From Cytophagaceae bacterium (lineage in GTDB: Bacteria > Bacteroidota > Bacteroidia > Cytophagales > Cytophagaceae): DNA of 29,842 bases. Shown here piece after piece: positions 16,211 through 24,065 of this stretch. The translations under genes and the position numbers were made by a program. Every line of letters begins with the position of its first letter. Positions within the stretch are counted from its first letter, which is position 1. Under the pieces are notes generated by a model that worked only from the letters and a program-made list of their open reading frames with translations, was not told the DNA's origin and searched no databases. Location of the stretch: contig JAGKWN010000047.1 of NCBI GenBank assembly GCA_021151805.1, forward strand, positions 1-29,842, written 5' to 3'.

Positions 16211-17290
16211 TTACTTATTAATTTCAGAGAAATCCCATGTTTTATCTTTGTCGTAATAAATACCACCGCTGTCTACTGTAAGCGGTGAAGGAATATTGTT
16301 GTGATACAAGCTTCCTGTACCAAGTCCCTGAGGCATGTATACAGGGTATGTTGCTGTGAATTGCGAAATAGCATTCAAACCGATATTCGATTCAAGTGCA
16401 GAGGTCATCCACCATTCAATGCCTCTATATTCAGCAGCTTTGATCCATTCTCCTGTTTCTCTGAAACCGCCTAATAGTGTTGGTTTCAAAATAATAAACG
16501 GTGGATCAATTTCTTCCAGCACATTTTCTTTTGCTTCAAATGTATGTACTCCTATTAACTCTTCATCCAGCGCAATATCAAGTGGAGAATCTTTACACAA
16601 TTGACGCATCAATTCCGTTTGCTTCGGCTTAATGGGTTGTTCAATGGAATGAAGACCATAAGCAGCGAGCATTTCCAGCTTCTGCCATACATCCTTTTCT
16701 GTGAAAGCGCCATTGGCATCTACACGTAGTACAACTTGTTCTTCGGCATATTGCTCCCTGATTTTTTCAAGCACCCAGCATTCTTTTTCAAAATCAATCG
16801 CCCCCACCTTCAATTTAATGCAGGAAAAACCCGATTTAATTTTCTCCAATGCCTGCGTCAGCATATGCTCCGGTTCATTCATCCACACCAGACCATTAAT
16901 AGCAATCGGAGATTCAAAACTATAAAAACTGCTTTCGAAAATTTCCTGTTTACTACCATTTAAAAAATCTGCCTGCAACGTTTCCAGCCCCATGACAATA
17001 GAAGGAAAACCAATGAGATTTAATTCCGGTATTAACGAATCTACAAAACCCAGCGTATTCCAGGCATGTATAGAGCGGGTGTTAAGATGTTCGCATACCG
17101 CATCCAGCTTCGTTTCAAAATCCGGGAGATCATCTATGCTCAAGCCTTTAAGCGGTCCGCACTCGCCGTAAAATTGTTTATTATCATTTTCACCAATGAT
17201 GTACCAGGTATCTTTGTGTGTAAGAATACCTCTGGAGGTACCAGCCTGGAACGTAAATGCCAGTCGATGTTTTTTCCAACGAATCTTCAT
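16211..17290 (-). CDS. menC: o-Succinylbenzoate synthase
   Basis: A 359-aa enolase-superfamily enzyme that dehydrates SHCHC to o-succinylbenzoate in menaquinone synthesis. The catalytic lysines are in CIKLKVGAIDFEKE (K161, with K159 two residues before) and ILKPTLLGG (K269). Metal ligands are D191 (LRVDANGAF), E217 (SIEQPI) and D242 (ALDEEL). ESNIGLNAI is at about 300-308. The KxK...K arrangement fits the MLE/OSBS subgroup. Dipeptide epimerase is the main alternative, but the INGLVW segment and closeness to Bacteroidota MenC favour OSBS. No other men gene is in the window. It sits 13 nt after the ABC ATPase gene. Confidence 0.85.
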   Translation of the reverse strand: MKIRWKKHRLAFTFQAGTSRGILTHKDTWYIIGENDNKQFYGECGPLKGLSIDDLPDFETKLDAVCEHLNTRSIHAWNTLGFVDSLIPELNLIGFPSIVMGLETLQADFLNGSKQEIFESSFYSFESPIAINGLVWMNEPEHMLTQALEKIKSGFSCIKLKVGAIDFEKECWVLEKIREQYAEEQVVLRVDANGAFTEKDVWQKLEMLAAYGLHSIEQPIKPKQTELMRQLCKDSPLDIALDEELIGVHTFEAKENVLEEIDPPFIILKPTLLGGFRETGEWIKAAEYRGIEWWMTSALESNIGLNAISQFTATYPVYMPQGLGTGSLYHNNIPSPLTVDSGGIYYDKDKTWDFSEINK

Positions 17291-17303
17291 ACTCTACAAA
17301 CAA

Positions 17304-18344
17304 CTATACTTCCAGCGTGCTTTGATTCGGGAACAACAGCAGATCTTCAAAGTTGAAATTCAATTTTACTACATCCCCTTCCTGAATAGATATATCGGTG
17401 GTAAATGCTTTCAATTGCAGCTTATTCGGCAGGCGTAAAAATAATTTATACTGATCTCCATGAAATTCTTTACGGATAACAGCCGCTTTGGTAAGCGCCT
17501 TACCTTTAGTAAGTACTTCTATATCGTGTGAGCGAATGCCTGTAACAAAATTATTTCCAAGTTCTTTCTCACAGGTTTTATATCCTTTCAATTTCACATC
17601 TTCCAGTTTAGAAAAACGGAAGAAGTTTATATCAGAGAATAAAGCTGCTACATACGGTGAAGCAGGTTGATCATAAATTTCTTCAACCGTACCGAACTGC
17701 ACCATCTTCCCATTGCGCATAACTAAAATAAGATCAGCAAGCGCCAATGCATCGGTTGTCTGGTGGGTAACAAAGACCAGACTGGTTTTCGTCTTACGAA
17801 CCTCCTTCATCATATACATGCGGATATGATCTGCCAGCAATACATCCAGGTTACTGAATGGCTCATCCATCAACATAACCTGTGGGGCTGCTGCAAAGCA
17901 GGTAGCAATAGCAGCGCGCTGCTGCTGTCCGCCGGATAGCTGATAAGATTTGCGATCCAACAGATCCTCTATATGAAATATTTTTGCCAGGGCATCAATT
18001 TTCTGATCCTGTTCTTCTAATGTAAAATAACGTAAGGGATATTGGAGATTTTCTTTCAGCGACTGGTTCTTTTTCAAACCATAATCCTGTAACACAATAC
18101 GAATGTGTTCATGACCTGCAACCAGGTTATGCGAAGGCCCCAATACACGACTACCGTTCAGATATATTTCACCGGCATTCGGATCAAATAAACCGGCCAG
18201 TAATTTTAACAAAGTTGTTTTTCCGCTCCCACTCTCGCCGACAATTGCCAGCTTCTTTCCTTTTTCAAGTTCGAATGAAATATCCTGCACCGCCTCAAAA
18301 GTAGCCTCATGATAGCGCATGCTTAAATTTTTAACTGATAACAT
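17304..18344 (-). CDS. ABC transporter ATP-binding protein with a C-terminal TOBE-like domain
   Basis: A 346-aa ATPase. Walker A GESGSGKTT is at residues 36-44, the Q-loop at LQDYGL, the signature LSGGQ at 136-140, Walker B VMLMDEP at 156-162 and the H-loop in VFVTHQTTD. A C-terminal region of about 110 residues resembles the TOBE part of CysA/PotA/FbpC-type importers. The frame is open to 18389, but the ABC domain begins at MLSVKNLSMRY, so the ATG at 18344 is chosen. No permease or binding protein is adjacent; the partner must be elsewhere, or the ATPase serves another complex. It heads a run with menC (13-nt gap) and the TPR membrane protein. The ATPase call is very secure; substrate unknown. 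Confidence 0.92.
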   Translation of the reverse strand: MLSVKNLSMRYHEATFEAVQDISFELEKGKKLAIVGESGSGKTTLLKLLAGLFDPNAGEIYLNGSRVLGPSHNLVAGHEHIRIVLQDYGLKKNQSLKENLQYPLRYFTLEEQDQKIDALAKIFHIEDLLDRKSYQLSGGQQQRAAIATCFAAAPQVMLMDEPFSNLDVLLADHIRMYMMKEVRKTKTSLVFVTHQTTDALALADLILVMRNGKMVQFGTVEEIYDQPASPYVAALFSDINFFRFSKLEDVKLKGYKTCEKELGNNFVTGIRSHDIEVLTKGKALTKAAVIRKEFHGDQYKLFLRLPNKLQLKAFTTDISIQEGDVVKLNFNFEDLLLFPNQSTLEV

Positions 18345-18442
18345 ACTGTAAATGTAGGGGAAAAAAGTGAAAGGGGAAAACCAGCGCATTTCAACCTAAA
18401 TTCAACTCATGAGTTCGACTTAGAAAAAAGCCGACTTGGCTT

Positions 18443-18552
18443 AAAGTGTATAGTGTAATTCATGGAAAATAATAGTCACAATAGCAATTAGTAATTCACC
18501 CTAAATGAATTTGAAAAGAGAAATACACTTTACACTCTAAACTTTACACTTT
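18443..18552. repeat. Heptamer-phased inverted repeat (AAAGTGT type)
   Basis: The left side has two AAAGTGT-like 7-mers (18443-18456). The right side has four ACACTTT-like 7-mers (18525-18552) in inverted orientation, just before a long T-rich tract. A second inverted pair, AATTCAT (18457-18463) and ATGAATT (18505-18511), is nested inside. It fills most of the 253-nt gap between the divergent ABC and nadE genes, so it overlaps their promoter regions. Confidence 0.65.
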
Positions 18553-18597
18553 TTTCTTTTTTTTTCTGTACCTTTCAACCACTTCATCTTTACCACA

Positions 18598-20478
18598 ATG
18601 AGTACAATACGGATAGGCGGCGCAGCGGTAAATCAGACCCCGATTGATTGGGATAATAATGTAAAAAATATTCTTGAGGCGATACAACAAGCCAGAAATG
18701 CAAATGTAGAAATACTCTGCCTGCCTGAATTGTGTATCACCGGCTACGGTTGTGAAGACTTGTTCTTAACCGACTGGGTTGCTGAAACGGCTATTGAATA
18801 CTGCTTTAAGATTGCTGCTGAATGTACGGATATTACTGTTTCTGTAGGCCTGCCCATGCGGATTGGCGGCGCAACCTACAACTGTGCCTGCATGATTGAA
18901 AATACCGTTGTGAAAGGTTTTTCTGCCAAACAATTTTTAGCAAATGAAGGGGTGCATTATGAAACAAGATGGTTTACACCATGGCCCCGCAATCACACAT
19001 CAACTTATACTTATAAAGAAAATAAATATCCATTTGGAGATATACTTTACAACATTGGTGAGGCACGCATTGGTTTTGAAATCTGCGAAGATGCCTGGCG
19101 GGAAGACCGTGTAGCAATACGCCATTACGAAAAAGGCGCAACGCTGGTATTGAACCCCAGTGCCAGTCATTTTGCCTTTGGTAAATCTGCCATCCGCTAT
19201 GACCTGGTGATCGGCGGATCTGAAAAATTCAATTGCACGTATGTATACGCAAACCTGCTGGGAAACGAAGCCGGCAGAATGATCTACGACGGAGAAGTAC
19301 TGATTGCCCACAAAGGAAAGCTCATCCAGCGTAACGACCGCTTATCGTTTAAAGATGTCAATCTGATATATTCAGACATTGATCTGGCATCTGACGTCGT
19401 GGAGCATGTTGATCTGACCCACGATGATCTGGAAAAAGAATTTGAATTCTGGGAAGCAACGTCGCTTGGGCTTTTTGATTATATGCGCAAAAGCCGCAGC
19501 AAAGGATTTGTTCTATCCTTAAGTGGCGGCGCCGATTCTGCAGCCTGCGCCATCATGGTTGCAGAAATGATTCGGAAAGGATTAAAAGAACTTGGTCTAA
19601 AACTCTTCCTTCAAAAATCAGGCATGGAAAACATGTTTGATTTGAATGGCTTACTAAATCTGGAGTTTGAAGAACAAGCAAAAAAAATAACTGCCGTATT
19701 TCTTACAACCGCTTACCAGGCAACAAAAAACTCAGGACCAGAAACATTTGAATCTGCACAAACACTGGCGGCTTCTATCGGAGCGACTTTTTACCACTGG
19801 AGTGTTGATGAAGAAATTGAGCAATACAAAGCTACTATTGAAAAAGTAATCGAACGCCCTTTAAGTTGGGAGAAAGATGATCTGAGTCTGCAGAACATAC
19901 AAGCCCGCGGACGTGCACCAATCATCTGGCTGCTGACAAATATTAAACAAGCATTACTGATCACTACCTCAAACCGCAGTGAAGGCGATGTAGGCTATGC
20001 CACCATGGATGGTGATACTGCAGGCGGCATTGCCCCTATCGCTGGGGTAGACAAGGATTTTATCCGAAGCTGGTTACGATGGGCTGAACAAAACAGAAAT
20101 CATTCAGGCTTGCGTCTTGTGAACGGTCTTGCTCCTACCGCCGAACTCCGCCCTGCGGGCTCCAATCAAACCGATGAGCGCGACCTGATGCCTTACGATG
20201 TACTTGCCCGCATAGAACGTAAAGCAATTAAAGAAAGACGTTCTCCGAAACAGGTATATTCAGATCTTATAAAAGATGAACTTCATACAAGGAATGAATA
20301 TAAATATTGGGTAAAGAAATTTTTCAGAATGTGGTCAATCAACCAATGGAAGCGCGAACGAATCGCACCTTCCTTTCACATGGATGATTTTAATATCGAC
20401 CCTCGTTCGTGGTATAGATTCCCGATATTGAACAGCGGATTCACGAAAGAGATTGCAGAACTGGACAAGCTTGATTAA
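18598..20478 (+). CDS. nadE: Glutamine-dependent NAD+ synthetase
   Basis: A 626-aa two-domain enzyme that makes NAD+ from deamido-NAD+, with ammonia channelled from glutamine. The N-terminal nitrilase-like glutaminase domain (about 1-270) has its Glu-Lys-Cys triad in LPELCITGYG (E44), FSAKQFLANEG (K111) and FEICEDAW (C163). The synthetase domain has the PP-loop LSLSGGADS (306-314), and further conserved parts TTSNRSE and PTAELRP. The length is slightly under that of M. tuberculosis NadE and typical for the long, eukaryote-like form. It starts at ATG 18598, downstream of a heptamer repeat and a T-rich tract. Its stop overlaps the stop of a possible convergent small gene. Identification is very secure. 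Confidence 0.97.
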   Translation: MSTIRIGGAAVNQTPIDWDNNVKNILEAIQQARNANVEILCLPELCITGYGCEDLFLTDWVAETAIEYCFKIAAECTDITVSVGLPMRIGGATYNCACMIENTVVKGFSAKQFLANEGVHYETRWFTPWPRNHTSTYTYKENKYPFGDILYNIGEARIGFEICEDAWREDRVAIRHYEKGATLVLNPSASHFAFGKSAIRYDLVIGGSEKFNCTYVYANLLGNEAGRMIYDGEVLIAHKGKLIQRNDRLSFKDVNLIYSDIDLASDVVEHVDLTHDDLEKEFEFWEATSLGLFDYMRKSRSKGFVLSLSGGADSAACAIMVAEMIRKGLKELGLKLFLQKSGMENMFDLNGLLNLEFEEQAKKITAVFLTTAYQATKNSGPETFESAQTLAASIGATFYHWSVDEEIEQYKATIEKVIERPLSWEKDDLSLQNIQARGRAPIIWLLTNIKQALLITTSNRSEGDVGYATMDGDTAGGIAPIAGVDKDFIRSWLRWAEQNRNHSGLRLVNGLAPTAELRPAGSNQTDERDLMPYDVLARIERKAIKERRSPKQVYSDLIKDELHTRNEYKYWVKKFFRMWSINQWKRERIAPSFHMDDFNIDPRSWYRFPILNSGFTKEIAELDKLD

Positions 20479-20636
20479 ACATCCAGCACCGAATAATCGG
20501 TTTTAGTTTTGGGTTTTGTTTTGGGCTTCGGAGAAAAAATAATGTCTCCCGGCATTACTTCAAACATACTATTCACCTGGGTTGCTGAAAAAGAACTTCT
20601 GAAATTCATTGCAGCGGAAACTAAAGTTGTTTTCAT
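20475..20636 (-). CDS. Possible small protein, 53 aa
   Basis: An open minus-strand frame of 53 residues from ATG 20636 (open upstream to 20681). The sequence is polar, with no membrane segment, and ends in a Lys/Pro/Thr repeat (KPKTKPKTKTD) followed by YSVLDV. Its stop codon overlaps the nadE stop by two bases on the opposite strand. Otherwise the 414-nt gap between nadE and the Sua5 gene would be empty, which makes a small gene here reasonable. No family recognised; it might be a chance frame. Confidence 0.4.
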   Translation of the reverse strand: MKTTLVSAAMNFRSSFSATQVNSMFEVMPGDIIFSPKPKTKPKTKTDYSVLDV

Positions 20637-20861
20637 AATCTGTTTGTTTAAAAACGTGCTATTACTAAAACCTGATGGCATAAATGTATAGAAGCTCTTT
20701 CAAAAATGCAAACACAACATTCTGTAATACAGTATTTTACACAATATACTCTACTTTTTTCTTAAAATTATACCATAACTGCCGGAAATTCATTTCAGGT
20801 GAAAACAAGTTCTTTATAAAATGCAATTAAAAGGAAAAAAGAACTTCTGATATAATTACAT

Positions 20862-20869
20862 TACCTTTG
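20862..20869 (+). promoter_or_regulatory. Predicted promoter of the Sua5 gene (-7 box)
   Basis: TACCTTTG matches TAnnTTTG exactly and lies 23 nt before the GTG start, giving a very short leader. A 9-bp inverted repeat (AAGTTCTTT at 20807-20815, AAAGAACTT at 20838-20846) stands immediately upstream over the -33 region and could bind a regulator. Confidence 0.4.
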
Positions 20870-20892
20870 TCATCCATATTATTTACTACATC

Positions 20893-21846
20893 GTGTCGCA
20901 CATAGGTTCTGAAATCTTACAGGCAAAATCAATACTTGAAGCCGGAAAAGCAGTAGCAATACCAACAGAAACCGTTTACGGACTGGCTGCAAATGCAATG
21001 GATGCAGACGCTGTAGCACAAATTTTTGCGATCAAAAAAAGACCAACCTTTGACCCACTGATTGTTCATACATATTCACTTGAAGCCCTGAAATCATTCG
21101 TTCTTGAAATACCTGAGGCTGCAAGTTTACTTGCCAATGCTTTCTGGCCGGGCCCGCTAACCTTACTACTACCCAAAAAACCAATCATACCAGATCTTGT
21201 TACCAGTGGTCTGGAGCGTGTAGCGGTACGCATTCCCAATCATCCGCTTACATTACGTTTGTTGCAATCGCTCGACTTTCCGCTTGCTGCACCAAGCGCC
21301 AATCCTTTTGGCTACATCTCTCCTACTACAGCACAGCATGTAGCAGACCAACTGGGTGAAGACATTGAGTATATACTGGATGGTGGCGCTGCCAGCATTG
21401 GCGTGGAGTCAACAATTGTTGGCTGGGAAAATGGTATCGCAACCGTATTGCGTGTAGGAGGTTTATCAATCGATGCCATTGAAAAAGTAATCGGTCCGGT
21501 ACAGGTACAATCGGTAAGCTCCTCCAACCCTGCGGCACCAGGCATGCTAAAGAGCCACTATGCACCACGCATTCCGATGCGTGCGGGTAACATTACAGAA
21601 TTAATCAAAGAATTTTCAGGAAAAAAAATTGCCGTATTATCCTTTCAGCAAGCTTATCCTACCGCAGATATCAATTACATTTTATCTGAATCAGGAAATC
21701 TGAACCAGGCTGCACAGCGCTTATTTGCAGCCATGCGGGAGCTTGACAATACAGATGCTGAAATCATTCTAACTGAGTTTGTACCTGCTATTGGTCTGGG
21801 CTTAGCCATCAACGACCGCTTAAAACGTGCCTGTGCGGAAGAATAA
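20893..21846 (+). CDS. L-threonylcarbamoyladenylate synthase (Sua5/YwlC type)
   Basis: A 317-aa enzyme that forms threonylcarbamoyl-AMP from threonine, bicarbonate and ATP, the first step of tRNA t6A37 synthesis. The YrdC-like domain shows PTETVYGLA (24-32), KKRPTFDPLIVH, FWPGPLTLLL, VAVRIPNHP, APSANPFGYISPT and ESTIVGW. After about residue 200 comes the PGMLKSHYAP linker and the C-terminal Sua5 domain, so this is the long Sua5/YwlC form and not the short TsaC. Translation appears to begin at GTG 20893. The stop codon is followed directly by a heptamer-phased repeat. Identification is very secure. Confidence 0.94.
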   Translation: MSHIGSEILQAKSILEAGKAVAIPTETVYGLAANAMDADAVAQIFAIKKRPTFDPLIVHTYSLEALKSFVLEIPEAASLLANAFWPGPLTLLLPKKPIIPDLVTSGLERVAVRIPNHPLTLRLLQSLDFPLAAPSANPFGYISPTTAQHVADQLGEDIEYILDGGAASIGVESTIVGWENGIATVLRVGGLSIDAIEKVIGPVQVQSVSSSNPAAPGMLKSHYAPRIPMRAGNITELIKEFSGKKIAVLSFQQAYPTADINYILSESGNLNQAAQRLFAAMRELDNTDAEIILTEFVPAIGLGLAINDRLKRACAEE

Positions 21847-21874
21847 TTACTAGCTGCCAGATCTTAGTTTCCAG
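21847..21874. repeat. Solitary heptamer-phased repeat arm
   Basis: Four 7-mers, each ending in AG (such as CTGCCAG and TTTCCAG), start at the base after the Sua5 stop codon. The segment TAGTTTCCAGACAA (21865-21878) is identical to the reverse complement of 24030-24043 in the foldback element next to acs. No clear inverted partner is seen within 200 nt, so it looks like a half element. Confidence 0.6.
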
Positions 21875-21914
21875 ACAAAATAATGTGCAGTTGTTCCAGT
21901 AATAAAGCAAAGTT

Positions 21915-22313
21915 TTATTGAATACTCACTCCAATAAGAAGCGCTGTTAAAGCCAGTGTGCAAAGGATTCCACCGGATGCGTATAACAAATAAATTATTT
22001 TTTCAATTCCTTTTGAGGAAGAATGCAAACCTCTTTTACCTGTCATCGCTGCTAAAAACATTCCTACAATCATTAAATAGGTAGAAACAATCAGTGACCA
22101 GCCAACAGGCTTTTCATATACATCCAGCTTTATAAAATTCCACGCAGCGCCTAATGCAATCAACATCACACCAGCCATGCTGCCGCCAGAATGCACAACA
22201 CGCCATGCCACTTCTCTTTCAGGTTTTGTTTTTATTGCTTTTGCAAAAGCATACCCACCCACCACACTTACATAAAGAACGATAATGCCGTTTAAAATAA
22301 AAGGATAAACCAT
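21915..22313 (-). CDS. Four-helix integral membrane protein
   Basis: A 132-aa protein with four hydrophobic segments (about residues 4-24, 43-63, 72-92 and 106-130). Between the first and second lies AWRVVHSGGSMAGVMLIA (36-53), a His-Ser-Gly motif at the start of helix 2. This recalls the WxRAHSGxxxNGxM region of styrene oxide isomerase-type membrane proteins, in which that histidine helps hold a haem. The resemblance is from memory and limited to one motif, so treat it as a lead. It is divergent from lgt (201-nt gap) and convergent with the Sua5 gene. Function otherwise unknown. Confidence 0.7.
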   Translation of the reverse strand: MVYPFILNGIIVLYVSVVGGYAFAKAIKTKPEREVAWRVVHSGGSMAGVMLIALGAAWNFIKLDVYEKPVGWSLIVSTYLMIVGMFLAAMTGKRGLHSSSKGIEKIIYLLYASGGILCTLALTALLIGVSIQ

Positions 22314-22514
22314 ACGCTGTTTGATAAAAATGAAAACTCTTCAACCTATTAAATTCCCTGTTACTATGAAAGTATTAATCAACTCAAACAGAGACTTTAC
22401 AAAGATGAATAATTAAGTTACTGATTGCTAGTCAAATCACGTATTCTATTGTTTATGCTTATAATCGTGCTATTTTTTTTGTACTTTGTACAGTATTAAA
22501 ATTACCGTAAACGT

Positions 22515-23633
22515 ATGTTGAATTATATTATCTGGAATGTTGCACCCTATCTGGCAGAGATCGGAAACTTTGAGCTGCATTGGTATAGCATTTTATTTGC
22601 AGCTGGTTTTTATTTCAGCTTCAGAATCATGACTTCCATTTATGTCTCTGAAGGAAGAAAAGAAACTGATGTAGAGAAATTGGCTATATACATGTTTCTT
22701 GCGACGTTGATCGGAGCTCGCATGGGGCATTGCATCTTCTATGACTGGGGTTATTTTCAGCACCATATCCTGGAGATATTTTTACCGGTTGAATTTGAAC
22801 CGGAATTTCAATTCACGGGTTTCAGAGGATTAGCTAGTCATGGCGCAGCCTTCGGAATCATCTTCGCAGTATGGCTTTATTCCAGAAAATACAAAGATCA
22901 AAAGTTCTTGTATGTATTGGATCGTGTGGTAATTGTTGTTGCCCTGGCGGGTGCCTGCATCCGTATGGGTAATTTAATGAACTCTGAAATCATTGGAAAA
23001 CCTGCCGATTCAGCTACATCGTTTGTATTTACTTATCCAACTAAACAGTATCTGGTTGAAACCTTTGGTGAAAAAACCATCCAGGATGTACATTTCAAAG
23101 AGCTCGGTAAAGATTCCATCAACCTGGGGCTGCCGATAACCAAAATGAAAATGACATTAAAAACCAAACGTATTGATTCTGCAGCCGCCTTCGCAAATTA
23201 CGCTATTGCAAAAGCAATTTTAAAGGACCGGAATTATTCAGAACATATAGCAATACCGCTGGAGCAAAAAATTTTCCTGGGTACACGCATCATTGATGAA
23301 AAACATCAGGAAATTGATGTACTGGTTTATGGTATTCCCCGTTATCCGGCCCAACTGTTTGAAGCTATCTCTTCGTTCCTTCTATTCCTTCTATTGTATG
23401 GGTTATACAAAAAATACGGTGCTGAAACACCTGAAGGCTTTTTATTCGGATTATTTGTTATTATCCTCTTCTCTCTGCGTTTCTTCTATGAACTCTTTAA
23501 AGAAAATCAATCTGCATTTGAAGATGAAATGGATTGGAACATGGGTCAACTCTTAAGTATTCCATTAATACTCGCGGGCATTTTTGTTCTGATAAGAAGC
23601 TTCAAAATCAAGAAGGATAAAAAGCAATCATAA
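22515..23633 (+). CDS. lgt: Prolipoprotein diacylglyceryl transferase
   Basis: A 372-aa inner-membrane enzyme that transfers diacylglyceryl from phosphatidylglycerol to the lipobox cysteine of prolipoproteins. Conserved parts include LHWYSILFAAGF (21-32), GLASHGAAFGI with H109 (matching the essential His of E. coli Lgt), and GACIRMGNLMNSEIIG (146-161) with R150 and the Asn residues of the Lgt signature. YPAQLFEA and RFFYELFKENQ follow near the C-terminus. Compared with the usual 270-300 aa, an insert of about 95 residues (about 175-270) separates the signature from the last helices. It overlaps yidD by one base (TAATG), implying coupled translation. Identification secure. Confidence 0.94.
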   Translation: MLNYIIWNVAPYLAEIGNFELHWYSILFAAGFYFSFRIMTSIYVSEGRKETDVEKLAIYMFLATLIGARMGHCIFYDWGYFQHHILEIFLPVEFEPEFQFTGFRGLASHGAAFGIIFAVWLYSRKYKDQKFLYVLDRVVIVVALAGACIRMGNLMNSEIIGKPADSATSFVFTYPTKQYLVETFGEKTIQDVHFKELGKDSINLGLPITKMKMTLKTKRIDSAAAFANYAIAKAILKDRNYSEHIAIPLEQKIFLGTRIIDEKHQEIDVLVYGIPRYPAQLFEAISSFLLFLLLYGLYKKYGAETPEGFLFGLFVIILFSLRFFYELFKENQSAFEDEMDWNMGQLLSIPLILAGIFVLIRSFKIKKDKKQS

Positions 23634-23872
23634 TGGAAAAGAAAAAAGTCTTCACAGGTGTTATTAAACAGGTCTTTATCATACCTGTGAAGATTTATCA
23701 ATATAGTATTTCACCATTGCTACCAGGAGCTTGCCGTTACTACCCTACTTGTTCGGAATATTGTATACAGGCCATTGAAAAACACGGACCATTAAAAGGT
23801 ATTTGGCTTGGCACCAAACGCATCTGCAACTGCAATCCCTGGGGCGGCAGCGGTTATGACCCGGTACCGTGA
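23633..23872 (+). CDS. yidD: Membrane protein insertion efficiency factor
   Basis: A 79-aa protein of the YidD family, a small amphipathic membrane-associated protein that assists YidC/Sec-dependent insertion. The hallmark CRYYPTCSEYCIQAIEKHG lies at residues 33-51, followed by GIWLGTKRICNCNPWGGSGYDPVP, the typical ending. Its ATG shares one base with the lgt stop codon, so the two are very likely translated together. A bidirectional terminator follows at 23924-23968. The link with lgt makes sense, as both serve envelope protein biogenesis. Confidence 0.96.
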   Translation: MEKKKVFTGVIKQVFIIPVKIYQYSISPLLPGACRYYPTCSEYCIQAIEKHGPLKGIWLGTKRICNCNPWGGSGYDPVP

Positions 23873-23892
23873 TAGTTATAATGGATTAAGCA

Positions 23893-24065
23893 AGTAACTA
23901 GAACCTAGTTACTAGGTTCCAGAAAAAAAAACAGCGTCTTTACATAAATGTAAAGACGCTGTTTTTTTAATATACCAGTTTATGATTTCTTTCATTTTAT
24001 GAATCATCGATTTCTTTTGAAGCAGCCTGTTGTCTGGAAACTATTAACTAGCGCCTGGTAACTAC
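23893..24065. repeat. Heptamer-phased foldback element enclosing a terminator (AGTNACT type)
   Basis: The left run (23893-23922) is made of 7-mers beginning AG (AGTAACT, AGAACCT and so on). The right run (24027-24065) is made of 7-mers beginning CT in inverted orientation. Over 30 paired positions 23 agree. The runs are 104 nt apart, and the spacer holds the yidD/acs terminator. The right arm ends in the acs stop codon (complement of 24062-24064). Confidence 0.7.
23924..23968. terminator. Bidirectional terminator between yidD and acs
   Basis: ACAGCGTCTTTACAT (23931-23945) pairs perfectly over 15 bp with 23948-23962 around a 2-nt gap, flanked by an A-run on the left and seven T residues on the right. 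It would work for yidD on the plus strand and acs on the minus strand. Confidence 0.93.

Noticed and set aside
18345..18389. N-terminal extension of the ABC ATPase (15 residues)
   Set aside because: Aromatic-rich and unlike the family; the conserved domain starts at the ATG at 18344.
20509..20691. Plus-strand 60-codon frame after nadE
   Set aside because: Composition is hydrophobic shadow-like and it opposes the more protein-like 53-aa minus-strand frame.
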